A stretch of 64,000 nucleotides of DNA from Streptomyces sp. NRRL B-24484 (lineage in GTDB: Bacteria; Actinomycetota; Actinomycetes; Streptomycetales; Streptomycetaceae), in assembly GCF_000717715.1 (NCBI RefSeq), contig NZ_JOAI01000051.1:52530-116529 (forward strand), read 5' to 3'. The notes under the pieces are model-generated. The model was not told the DNA's origin, made no database searches, and saw nothing but the letters and a program-made list of their open reading frames with translations. The position numbers and the translations under genes are program-made. Of the stretch, positions 40,773-48,703 are shown one piece after another; positions within the stretch are counted from its first letter, which is position 1; each line of letters opens with the position of its first letter.

Positions 40773-42758
40773 TCACCCTACGGCGCGATCGCGCGAGCCG
40801 GACAGCGTCCGGGCCGCCCGGTCGCGCCGTGCCGCACCCGCCGGGCCCTCGCCGTCCGCCGACGGACCGGCGGTCCGCCGCTCGGACGGCGCCGGGTGAC
40901 CGGCCCCGCCCGCGGCCGTGTGCTCCGCACGGTGGCCCTGCCCCTGGCCGCGGGCGCTCGGCTGGTCGTAGCCGGTCTCCTCGGCCACGGCGTGCTCCAC
41001 CGGACGGTCGGCGGCCCGGCCCCCGGTGCGGTCGCCGACCCGGGCGCCCGGCCGTTCGGCGACCCGCTGGCCGGGTTGCTCGCCGACCCGCTCCGGTGCC
41101 GGCCGCGGACGGCGCACGGCCGCCGGACCGGGCTGTGCGGGCACCACGGGCGGCCTGCGCCGCACCCCGCCCGCCGGTCCGGCCGGCGCCGCGCCGGCCG
41201 CCGCGGAGGGACCGCCCGGCACCGCCTGGCCCGGGCCGCCCGGCGGCTGGTGGGCCGGCTGCGGATGACCGCCGTGCGGACCGTGGCCCGGGGCGGCGGC
41301 CGGGTGCGGCGCGGGGCCGCCGGCGAGGCGGTCGGCCGGACCGCCCTGCACCGGGACACCGGCCGGCGCCGGGGCCGGAGCGGGGCGCCGGGCGCGGTAG
41401 CTCGTCCGGTACGCGGCGGGGGAGACGCCCAGCTGGCGGCGGAAGTGCCCGCGCAGCGCCACCGGCGAGCGGAAACCGCAGCGCCGGGCGACGTCGTCCA
41501 CCGAGAGGTCCGAGGTCTCCAGCAGCCGCTGCGCCTGCAGCACCCGCTGGGTGATCAGCCACTGCAGCGGGGCGCTGCCGGTGAGCGTCCGGAACCGCCG
41601 GTCGAAGGTGCGCCGGCTCATGTACGCGCGGGCCGCCAGCACCTCCACGTCGAACTGCTGGTTGAGGTTCTCCAGTGCCCAGGTGACCACCTCGGCCAGC
41701 GGGTCGTTGCCGATCTCCTCCGGTAAAGACTGGTCGATGTACTGGGCCTGTCCTCCGCCGCTGCGCCGGTTCGGCACCACCAGGCGGCGGGCCAGCGCGT
41801 TGGCCGCCTCGGCGCCGTGGTCGGTGCGCACCACGTGCAGGCAGAGGTCGATGCCGGCCGCCGTGCCGGCCGAGGTGAGCACGTCGCCGTCGTCCACGAA
41901 CAGCTCGCGCGGGTCGACGTGGACCCGCGGGTAGCGCTTGGCCAGCGTCGGCGCGTACATCCAGTGGGTGGTCGCCGGGCGGCCGTCCAGCAGGCCGGCC
42001 GCGGCCAGCACGAAGGCACCGGTGCAGAGGCCGATGATGCGGGCCCCCTCGTGGTGGGCCTTGCGCAGCGCCGCGATCGCCTCGACCGGCGGCGGCTGCG
42101 AGATCGAGCGCCAGGCCGGAACGACGATGGTGCCGGCCCGGGACAGCGCCTCCAGGCCGTACGGGGCGGTCAGCGTCAGTCCGCCGGTGGTCGCCAGCGG
42201 GCCCTCCTCGCCGGCGCAGACCAGCAGCCGGTAGCGGGGCACGCCCGCGTCCTGCCGGTCCACGCCGAACACCGAGAGCGGGATCGAGCTCTCGAAGATC
42301 GGCGCCCCGCCGAAGATCAGCACGGCCACCGTCTCCCGGCGCCGCCGGCCGGACAGCTTGCGGGTGGGTGCGGGATGGTGCAGGGCGGACAGCACGGCCG
42401 GGGCGCCGTGCCCGGCGGCGGTGCCGCCGTCGGCCGGCCCACCGGCGAAGTGCGACTGCGCGGAGCCGAACTGACCGTGCGACGGGAACGGGGAGCCGTG
42501 CGAGCCGTGGGCCTGGTGCGGTGCGGAGGTGGCGGGCGATCCGGCCGAGGGGGTGAGGTGACCTGACGTCAGGGCGGTTCCACCGGACGGGGTGCCGCCG
42601 TGCGGGCCGGCCTGGCCGGGCAGCGGCGAACCGGTGAGCGGGGAGGGTGTGCGCCCCGGGGCGACGGCGCGGGCTGCCGACCCGTCGACTCTGGCGGACC
42701 GGCCCGGGAGGCCGGTCGGCGGCTGACCGCCGTCAGGACCCGCGTCGCTCCTGCTCAC
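40773..42758 (-). CDS. adpA: A-factor-responsive type regulator AdpA/BldH with long N- and C-terminal extensions
   Basis: Central developmental activator. The DJ-1/GATase-like domain runs from [19 protein letters not shown] to [15 protein letters not shown]. It is followed by a C-terminal AraC DNA-binding domain ([66 protein letters not shown]). The leucine in SLPEEI is a TTA codon at 41724-41726, at the place conserved in adpA, so translation depends on bldA tRNA. The conserved core is about 330 residues. Here about 125 disordered residues precede it and about 225 Arg/Pro/Gly/Ala-rich residues follow, for about 661 in total versus about 400 in S. coelicolor. The start is uncertain: GTG 42758, TTG 42767 or GTG 42395, none with a good ribosome site. 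Confidence 0.92.
   Translation of the reverse strand: MSRSDAGPDGGQPPTGLPGRSARVDGSAARAVAPGRTPSPLTGSPLPGQAGPHGGTPSGGTALTSGHLTPSAGSPATSAPHQAHGSHGSPFPSHGQFGSAQSHFAGGPADGGTAAGHGAPAVLSALHHPAPTRKLSGRRRRETVAVLIFGGAPIFESSIPLSVFGVDRQDAGVPRYRLLVCAGEEGPLATTGGLTLTAPYGLEALSRAGTIVVPAWRSISQPPPVEAIAALRKAHHEGARIIGLCTGAFVLAAAGLLDGRPATTHWMYAPTLAKRYPRVHVDPRELFVDDGDVLTSAGTAAGIDLCLHVVRTDHGAEAANALARRLVVPNRRSGGGQAQYIDQSLPEEIGNDPLAEVVTWALENLNQQFDVEVLAARAYMSRRTFDRRFRTLTGSAPLQWLITQRVLQAQRLLETSDLSVDDVARRCGFRSPVALRGHFRRQLGVSPAAYRTSYRARRPAPAPAPAGVPVQGGPADRLAGGPAPHPAAAPGHGPHGGHPQPAHQPPGGPGQAVPGGPSAAAGAAPAGPAGGVRRRPPVVPAQPGPAAVRRPRPAPERVGEQPGQRVAERPGARVGDRTGGRAADRPVEHAVAEETGYDQPSARGQGQGHRAEHTAAGGAGHPAPSERRTAGPSADGEGPAGAARRDRAARTLSGSRDRAVG
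40775..40780 (-). promoter_or_regulatory. possible internal -10 for orn
   Basis: TAGGGT seven bases before the orn GTG, straddling the adpA stop. It could give a leaderless orn transcript independent of adpA, or simply be part of the ribosome site AGGGTGAG. Confidence 0.35.
41724..41726 (-). promoter_or_regulatory. TTA codon in adpA (bldA-dependent translation)
   Basis: In-frame TTA for Leu in the SLPEEI motif. I noticed no other in-frame TTA in the genes of this window. TTA is decoded by the developmentally regulated bldA tRNA in Streptomycetaceae. Confidence 0.9.
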
Positions 42759-42767
42759 CCTGCTCAA

Positions 42768-43187
42768 GGCGTTCCAGCCCCCTCGGTGGTGTGGTGTGGT
42801 GGTGCGGCACTGCCCGCCAAGATCGAATCTAGTGGGTGGACCGTTGCTGTTGTGACAAGTTCACCATCCGACGCTATGTCGACATGGCAATTTGGCGTGA
42901 TGCATTCGATCACGAAGCGTGGCACCCGTCGACCCCTCTGGGAAGGGGGCGGGCGCAACGCTGGCTGGTTGTCGCACGACCGATCCCGGGCACCTGTGGA
43001 CCCGCCGCCCCCACCGGCGGCCCTGGGCTGCGGCTTTGGCCAACAGCCGGGCACCACATCGAAATTGGCCGAAAACAGGCGGTACGAAACAGGGCGCACA
43101 GGACGCGCCCGTGCGCCGGTGCGAGCCCTTCTGCGCAGGGCGGGGCAGCCCCCGCCGGGGGACACGGCCGGCCGCTAGCGTTGCCCC
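42768..43187. promoter_or_regulatory. adpA-GNAT divergent intergenic region (420 bp)
   Basis: The most AT-rich stretch of the area. It contains TGGCGTGATG at 42893-42902 (nine of ten positions of the AdpA-binding consensus TGGCSNGWWY, so autoregulation is possible), TTGTCA near 42855 and TAGATT near 42830 on the minus strand as weak promoter elements for adpA. On the plus strand, TAGCGT lies before the GNAT gene. No gene is visible. Confidence 0.5.
43176..43181 (+). promoter_or_regulatory. -10 element of a leaderless promoter for the GNAT gene
   Basis: TAGCGT, six bases before ATG 43188; no ribosome site is present. Confidence 0.5.
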
Positions 43188-44006
43188 ATGGACACGCGCA
43201 GCCGGCTCGAACTGGCCAACGACAACGCCGCGGGATTCTGGCTGGCCCAGGCCCCGGTGCACGGCTGGGAGTCCGTCCGCACACCGCGGTTCGCCGGGGT
43301 CCGCTGCGAGGGCGAGGCCGAGGTCCACCGCATCGTCGTCACCCGCCCGTACGACGAACCGGAGGCGCTGAAGCAGGAGTTGCTCGGCGTCCTGCGGGAG
43401 TGGCGCACCCGGCGGCTCTGCCTGGAGGATCCGTACGGGGGCCTCGACCTGCGCCCGCAGGGCTGCGAGGCCTCCCTGGGGCAGGCAGTGATGGTGCGTG
43501 AGCCCGGCGGTGGGCCCGCGCCGGAGAGCGGCGCCGACCCCGCCGTCCCGCGCGGACGGCGCGGGGTGCCGGCGGGCCGGCTGACGGTCCGCGAGGCCCG
43601 GTGCCCGGAGGAGCTCGCCGAGGCCGAGCGGGTCGTCGTCGACGGCTTCCCGATGCCCGCACGGCTGCTGCTCGCCCCCGGCACGATGCTGCCGCCCGGG
43701 CTGCTGGAGGCCCCCGGCCACCGCACCTGGGTGGCCCGGGTGGACGACCGTCCCGCCGGGGCCTGTGTCAGCTACGACGACGGCACGGCCGTCGGCGTCT
43801 ACTCGGTGGCGACCCTGCCCGAGCACCGCTCCCGCGGTATCGGCCGGGCCGTGGTGGCGGCCGCCCTGGCCGCCCGTCCCGACCGGGTGGCCACCCTCAC
43901 CTCGACCCTGCTGGGCGAACCGCTGTACCGCCGGCTCGGCTTCGCCGAGCACGGCGTCGCGCGCTGGTGGCGCTACCCGGCGACCCCGTCGTCGATGACC
44001 GTGTAG
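43188..44006 (+). CDS. GNAT-family acetyltransferase
   Basis: 272 aa. The N-terminal ~105 residues look like a degenerate GNAT-like or substrate-binding part (GFWLAQAPVHGWESVRTPRFAGVRC, RPYDEPEALKQELLGVLREW). The C-terminal catalytic domain starts at LTVREARCPEELAEAERVV and has the acetyl-CoA loop VYSVATLPEHRSRGIGRAVV (about residues 203-222, with Q/RxxGxG/A as RSRGIG) and YRRLGFAEHG. Substrate unknown. The gene overlaps the convergent HAD gene by 34 bp at their 3' ends. Confidence 0.85.
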   Translation: MDTRSRLELANDNAAGFWLAQAPVHGWESVRTPRFAGVRCEGEAEVHRIVVTRPYDEPEALKQELLGVLREWRTRRLCLEDPYGGLDLRPQGCEASLGQAVMVREPGGGPAPESGADPAVPRGRRGVPAGRLTVREARCPEELAEAERVVVDGFPMPARLLLAPGTMLPPGLLEAPGHRTWVARVDDRPAGACVSYDDGTAVGVYSVATLPEHRSRGIGRAVVAAALAARPDRVATLTSTLLGEPLYRRLGFAEHGVARWWRYPATPSSMTV

Positions 44007-45100
44007 CCGGCCGCCACGACCGGTCCGACGGCCGGCGGCGCGGCGAAGCGGGTCAGCACCGGCGTCGCGGCGTCACCGCCCGCGCTCGCGGGGCCGCCGG
44101 CGGCGACGGCGTGCGCGGCGGGGGACAGCGGGGCAGCCGAGGCGTGCAGGGCGGCCGCGGCGGCGGGGCCGAGCCGTACGGCGGCCGACTGCGCCGCGGT
44201 GCGCCCGGCGCCCATCGGCGTCGTGCCGCCGACCGAGGGGAGCTGCACGACCGCCGGGACGGTGCCGCCGGCTGCTCTGGTCCGCAGCGCCTGCCCGGTC
44301 GCCGCGGCGTTCACCGGCTCGGCGCCCATGGGGGTGGAGCCGATCGCCCCGGCGGCCCGCCGCGCGGCGGCCTGCTGCGCCACGGCGCGCCGGACGGCCC
44401 CGCGGCGGACGGTGTCGACGGTGGGCGCGCTGCGGGCACCGAGGACGAGCCCGACGGCCTCCGGCAGCCCGGCGGCGCTCAGCGTCGGGCGGTAGCCCCG
44501 CTCGGCCCACGGGCGGCCCAGGTGCAGCCAGACGCTGCGCAGCCCGGCGACCTCGGCCCCGGCGACGTCCGCCGGTCCGTGGTCGCCGATCATCCAGGTG
44601 TTGGCCTCCCAGCCGGGCGAGGGGGCGACCCCGCAGCGGCGGGCGGCGATCTCGAAGATGAGCGGGTCCGGCTTCACACAGCGGGCCTCCTCCGAGATCA
44701 CCCAGCCGTCGACGATGCGGTCGAGGCCGGTGCGGCGGATCTTCTCCGACTGGGGCTTGGTGCCGCCGTTGCTGACGATGCCGAGGGTCCAGCCGGAGGC
44801 CCGGGCGGCGTGCAGCGCGTCGATGTGGGTGGCGGGGCAGTGGATGTGGCCGTTGATGCCGCGGCGGTAGTGGGCGAGCAGCAGGTCCATCGAGTGGTCG
44901 AGGCCGTAGCGGCGCTTCGCGGCGCCCAGTACGGTGCTGCGCGGCACGTAGCCGCTGCCGTCGATGGTGGTGAACCAGTCGATGTCGGCGGCGGGCAGGC
45001 GGTGTTCGGCCAGGAAGTCCTGGGCCCAGGCCCGGTAGGCGGCGTCCCTGGGCAGCAGGGTGTTGTCGAGGTCGAACAGGAGCAGCGGCATGTCGAGCAT
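43973..45100 (-). CDS. HAD-superfamily hydrolase with long alanine-rich C-terminal tail
   Basis: 375 aa. HAD motifs: I LLLFDLDNTLLPRDAAY (Asp nucleophile about 10-12), II TLGIVSNGGTKPQ, III CVKPDPLIFEIAARR, IV WMIGDHGPADVAGAEVAGLRSVWL. A cap domain lies between I and II, so it is subfamily IA (phosphoglycolate/pyrophosphatase-like). After about residue 235 an additional ~140-residue Ala/Gly/Val-rich tail follows with two similar segments, GSTPMGAEPV and GTTPMGAGRT. The tail is of unknown use. ATG 45100 is chosen; ATG 45091 is the alternative. It overlaps the GNAT gene tail to tail. Confidence 0.85.
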   Translation of the reverse strand: MLDMPLLLFDLDNTLLPRDAAYRAWAQDFLAEHRLPAADIDWFTTIDGSGYVPRSTVLGAAKRRYGLDHSMDLLLAHYRRGINGHIHCPATHIDALHAARASGWTLGIVSNGGTKPQSEKIRRTGLDRIVDGWVISEEARCVKPDPLIFEIAARRCGVAPSPGWEANTWMIGDHGPADVAGAEVAGLRSVWLHLGRPWAERGYRPTLSAAGLPEAVGLVLGARSAPTVDTVRRGAVRRAVAQQAAARRAAGAIGSTPMGAEPVNAAATGQALRTRAAGGTVPAVVQLPSVGGTTPMGAGRTAAQSAAVRLGPAAAAALHASAAPLSPAAHAVAAGGPASAGGDAATPVLTRFAAPPAVGPVVAAGYTVIDDGVAG

Positions 45101-45658
45101 GCTGCCAGTGCCGACACCTATGCACGTGGCAATTGCCAATCGCCGACCCGTCCGCGAGGTGGATTGGCCGGATCCGGACGGTGACCGACCGGTGGCCGAA
45201 CGCAATGTTTCGCGCAGGCTGTGACGGGTGGTGTGCCTGTGACGCAGATGCACTGGTGAGGGCCGTGCGACCGGCCTCCGGGGCGGTGTCCGGCGACCGT
45301 TCCGGGCCCTGCCGCGACCGCGGGGGTGTCTCTCGATGACGGTCGGACCACGTTGTGTGTTCGGCCTGTTGCGTTATCGGGGGTTCTCGGTCAAGCTCCT
45401 GGGAACCTCCGTGACCGGTGGCCTCCGGCCGGCGTGCGCGGGGGGCGCACAGAGCGCGGTGCACGCGGTCCGTTTGCGGGAACCCCGGCCGGCCGGGGCC
45501 CGACTGCTGGGCCGCGTTCCGCGCTCGTCGTACTCTGAGAGGAACAGGTCGCGTTCAGTGGTGCTCGGCGGAGATCGGCTCGGTGCCGTTGGTGGGCCTG
45601 CTGCCCCGGCGGCGCTCCCGTGCTCCGTCGGCCCGTCCTTCCCGAACAGCTGTGAGCG
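45101..45658. promoter_or_regulatory. 558-bp intergenic region between HAD and universal-stress genes
   Basis: Contains a perfect palindrome TGGCAATTGCCA at 45127-45138, about 27 bases upstream of the HAD start and well placed to be an operator. The rest shows open frames without ribosome sites or recognisable domains. Promoters for both flanking genes must be here but are not clear. Confidence 0.4.
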
Positions 45659-46432
45659 ATGGCTGGTTCTGAGCCTCCCGTACCCGCCGGTGCGGACGCT
45701 GCCGGCGCCGGTGCGCTGCCCGTCCACGGCGGGCCCCTCGGCGGCCGTTCCCAGGCCCGCAGGGCCGCCCTCGCCGCAGCCCGTGCCGCAGCCCTCCGTG
45801 CCTGGCCGCTGTCGCGGCGCCGGACGGGCCTGCACGGCCCCTCGGCGGGCGTCTCGGGGCCCGGCGGCCCGGTGCCGGGCGGCGGCCGCGCACGGGGCGT
45901 CGGAGCGGGCGGGGGCGGCCCGATGAGCGAAGGGCCCGGTCCGGTGACGGGCCGCACCGAGGGCGACGGCGAGCACCTGTTGAAGGACCAACCGGCCCGC
46001 GCCTGCGACCCGGTGTTCCAGCACGGCGTGGTGGTCGGCTTCGACGGGTCGCTGTCGAGCGAGCGCGCGCTGGCCTACGCGGTCGGCATGGCGCGCCGGT
46101 CGCAGTGCGGCCTGGTGATCGTCCACGTGGCGAACCGGCTGCCGGCCACGGTCTGGGCGGGCTGCGAGCCGCCGGTCTTCGTCGACCTGCCGGACCACCG
46201 CACGGAGATCCTCGGCCTGGAGCTGGCCTGCGCGGACTTCCTCGCCGGCGTGCCGTGGATCCTGGTCGAGCGCGGCGGCGACATCTGCCACGAGATCGAA
46301 GAGGTCGGCCGCGAGTACGCCGCCGACGCGATCGTCGTCGGCAGCACCCGCGGCCTGCTCGGCAAGGTCTTCGGTTCGGTGTCCGGGCGGCTGGCGCGGC
46401 GCGCCAACCGCCCGGTGATCGTCATCCCCTGA
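45659..46432 (+). CDS. universal stress protein (UspA) family
   Basis: Up to 257 aa. The Usp domain spans about residues 123-257: GVVVGFDGSLSSERALAYAVGMARR (strand 1 and helix), LVIVHVANRLPA, HEIEEVGREYAADAIVVGSTRGLLGKVFGSVSGRLARRANRPVIVIP. The last block contains the ATP-binding G-2x-G-9x-G-S/T type pattern (GSTRGLLGKVFGSVSGRLA). The ~120 residues before it are low complexity (Ala, Gly, Pro) but keep coding-like third positions. ATG 45923 (MSEGPG) would give a 169-aa protein and is an equally plausible start. Role in stress or dormancy is family knowledge. Confidence 0.82.
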   Translation: MAGSEPPVPAGADAAGAGALPVHGGPLGGRSQARRAALAAARAAALRAWPLSRRRTGLHGPSAGVSGPGGPVPGGGRARGVGAGGGGPMSEGPGPVTGRTEGDGEHLLKDQPARACDPVFQHGVVVGFDGSLSSERALAYAVGMARRSQCGLVIVHVANRLPATVWAGCEPPVFVDLPDHRTEILGLELACADFLAGVPWILVERGGDICHEIEEVGREYAADAIVVGSTRGLLGKVFGSVSGRLARRANRPVIVIP

Positions 46433-46462
46433 CGGACCGCCGGGGAGGTCGACCCGCTCGGG

Positions 46463-47647
46463 TCAGGAGGTCACCCCGAGCTCCCGCGCGATCAGCATCC
46501 GCTGGACCTCCGAGGTCCCCTCGCCGATCTCCAGGATCTTGCAGTCGCGCCAGAACCGGGCGACCGGGAACTCGTTCATGAAGCCGTACCCGCCGTGGAT
46601 CTGGGTGGCCTCGCGGGCGTTGTCCACCGCGGCCTCCGAGGCGTACAGCTTCGCGATCGCGGCCTCCTTCTTGAACGGCTCGGAGTGCAGCAGCCGGGAG
46701 GCGGCGTCGCGCCAGGCCAGCCGGGCGGTGTGGGCGCGCATCTCCATGTCGGCCAGCTTGAACTGGATGACCTGGTTGGCGCCGATCGGCCGCCCGAAGG
46801 CGCGCCGCTGGCCGGCGTAGGCGACGGACTGGTCGACGCACCCCTGGGCCAGGCCGGTGGCGAGCGCCGCGATCGCGATGCGCCCCTCGTCGAGGATGCG
46901 CAGGAACTGGGCGTAGCCGCGGCCGCGCTCGCCCAGCAGGTTCGCCGCCGGGACGCGGCAGTCGGTGAAGGACAGCTCGCGGGTGTCGGAGGCGTTCCAG
47001 CCGACCTTGGAGTACTTCTTGGAGACCTGGAACCCGGGGGTCCCGGCCGGCACGATGATGGACGAGATCTCCCGCGTGGGCGAGAGGGCCGCCCCGTCCG
47101 TGCGGGTGGACGGCTCGGTCAGCGCGGTCACCGTGACCAGGCCGGTGATGTCCGTGCCGGAGTTGGTGATGAAGCACTTGGTGCCGTTGATCACCCACTC
47201 GTCGGTCGCCTCGTCGTAGCGGGCCGTGGTGCGGGTGGCGCCAGCGTCCGAGCCGCCCTCGGGCTCGGTGAGGCCGAAGGCACCCAGCATCTCGCCCGAG
47301 GTCAGCTTCGGCAGCCAGGTGCGCTTCTGCTCCTCGGTGCCGAACCGGTACACCGGCATGGCGCCGAGCGAGACGGCCGCCTCCAGGGTGATGGCGACCG
47401 AGGAGTCGACCCGGGCCAGCTCCTCCAGGGCGATGCCCAGGGCGAAGTAGTCGCCGCCCATGCCGCCGTACTCCTCGGGGAAGGGCAGGCCGAACAGGCC
47501 CATCTCGCCCATCTCGCGGACGATCTCGTACGGGAACTCGTTCTGCTCGTAGAACTCGCCGATCTTCGGCGCGACCCGGTCGTTCGCGAACTCCTCGACG
47601 GTCCGCCGCAGTTCTTCGTACTCGGTGCTCAGCCGGTGGTCGAGCAT
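46463..47647 (-). CDS. acdH: acyl-CoA dehydrogenase
   Basis: 394-aa FAD-dependent dehydrogenase of branched or short-chain acyl-CoAs. N-terminal helical domain, then GAFGLTEPEGGSDAG and WVINGTKCFITNSG (FAD/substrate-binding middle domain, about residues 122-165). RRAFGRPIGANQVIQFKLADM and QIHGGYGFMNEFPVARFWRDCKILEIGEGTSEVQRMLIAREL follow; the last piece holds FAD-contacting and catalytic regions (quoted as QIHGGYGF and EIGEGTSEVQ). ATG 47647 has a strong site AGGAGGATCCCC. Last gene of a four-gene operon with HMG-CoA lyase and a biotin carboxylase, so isovaleryl/isobutyryl-CoA is the likely substrate. The position matches acdH as I recall from S. coelicolor. Confidence 0.93.
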   Translation of the reverse strand: MLDHRLSTEYEELRRTVEEFANDRVAPKIGEFYEQNEFPYEIVREMGEMGLFGLPFPEEYGGMGGDYFALGIALEELARVDSSVAITLEAAVSLGAMPVYRFGTEEQKRTWLPKLTSGEMLGAFGLTEPEGGSDAGATRTTARYDEATDEWVINGTKCFITNSGTDITGLVTVTALTEPSTRTDGAALSPTREISSIIVPAGTPGFQVSKKYSKVGWNASDTRELSFTDCRVPAANLLGERGRGYAQFLRILDEGRIAIAALATGLAQGCVDQSVAYAGQRRAFGRPIGANQVIQFKLADMEMRAHTARLAWRDAASRLLHSEPFKKEAAIAKLYASEAAVDNAREATQIHGGYGFMNEFPVARFWRDCKILEIGEGTSEVQRMLIARELGVTS

Positions 47648-47707
47648 GGGGATCCTCCTGGATCACGGCCGGTCGGGCCGGGGTGACGACGGTGTTGACG
47701 GGGTGTG

Positions 47708-48703
47708 TCAGGCGGACGGGCCGAGCAGGGCCCGGACGGTCCGCGACTGGCTGGGGCGTCCGAGCTGCCCGGCCATCCAGCCGCTGGTGGCGGCGAGGGC
47801 GGCCAGGTCGACGCCGGTCTCGATGCCGAGGCCGTGGAGCATCCACACCAGGTCCTCGGTGGCCAGGTTGCCGGTGGCGCTCTTGGCGTACGGGCAGCCG
47901 CCGAGGCCGCCGGCCGAGGCGTCCACCACGGTCACGCCGCAGCGCAGCGCGGCGAGCGTGTTGGCCAGCGCCTGGCCGTAGGTGTCGTGGAAGTGCACGG
48001 CGAGCCGGTCCATCGGCACCCCGGCCTCGGCGAAGCCGGTCAGCAGCGCGGTGACCTGGCCGGGGGTGGCGGTGCCGATGGTGTCGCCGAGGCTCAGCTC
48101 GGCGCAGCCCATCTCCAGCAGGCGCAGCCCGTGGCCGATCACCTGCGCGGCCGGGACGGGGCCCTCCCACGGGTCGCCGAAGCACATGGAGAGGTAGCCG
48201 CGGACGGGCACGCCGGCGGCCGTGGCGCGGGCCACCACGGGCCGGAACATCGCCATGGCCTCGTCGGCGGAACGGTTGAGGTTGCGCCGGGCGAAGGTCT
48301 CGGTGGCGCTGGCGAAGACCGCGACCTCCGCCGCGCCGTGCGCGAGCGCCCGGTCCAGACCGCGCTCGTTCGGCACCAGCACCGGCAGCCGCAGGCCCGG
48401 GTACTGCCCGGCCAGGCCGGACAGCCGGGGCATCAGCTCCTCGGCGTCGGCCAGCTGCGGCACCCACTTCGGGTGGACGAAGCTGGTCGCCTCCACCGTG
48501 CGCAGGCCGGCGGCGGCCAGCCGGGCGACGAACTCGGCCTTCACCTCGACCGGGACGAGCCCGCTCTCGTTCTGCAGACCGTCCCGCGCGCCGACCTCGT
48601 GGATCCGCACCCGGGCCGGCAGCGACGGGTCGCGCACCGGGTCCGGCAGGCCCAGCTCCAGCACGCCGGGCTCCGCCGCCGTCCCGTCCTGCCCGGCGGT
48701 CAC
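47708..48703 (-). CDS. hydroxymethylglutaryl-CoA lyase
   Basis: 331-aa TIM-barrel lyase splitting HMG-CoA into acetoacetate and acetyl-CoA, the last step of leucine breakdown. VRIHEVGARDGLQNES (metal-binding Arg-Asp, about residues 32-47), VEATSFVHPKWVPQLADAEEL, RGYLSMCFGDPWEG, LSLGDTIGTATPGQV, VHFHDTYGQALAN and the catalytic-loop GGLGGCPYAKSATGNLATED (Cys about 267) are all present. GTG 48703 overlaps the biotin-carboxylase TGA by four bases (GTGA), so translation is coupled. Confidence 0.94.
   Translation of the reverse strand: MTAGQDGTAAEPGVLELGLPDPVRDPSLPARVRIHEVGARDGLQNESGLVPVEVKAEFVARLAAAGLRTVEATSFVHPKWVPQLADAEELMPRLSGLAGQYPGLRLPVLVPNERGLDRALAHGAAEVAVFASATETFARRNLNRSADEAMAMFRPVVARATAAGVPVRGYLSMCFGDPWEGPVPAAQVIGHGLRLLEMGCAELSLGDTIGTATPGQVTALLTGFAEAGVPMDRLAVHFHDTYGQALANTLAALRCGVTVVDASAGGLGGCPYAKSATGNLATEDLVWMLHGLGIETGVDLAALAATSGWMAGQLGRPSQSRTVRALLGPSA

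Noticed and set aside
45336..45926. 196-codon open frame before the universal-stress gene
   Set aside because: No ribosome site, no domain, and overlaps the better-supported Usp frame in another phase.
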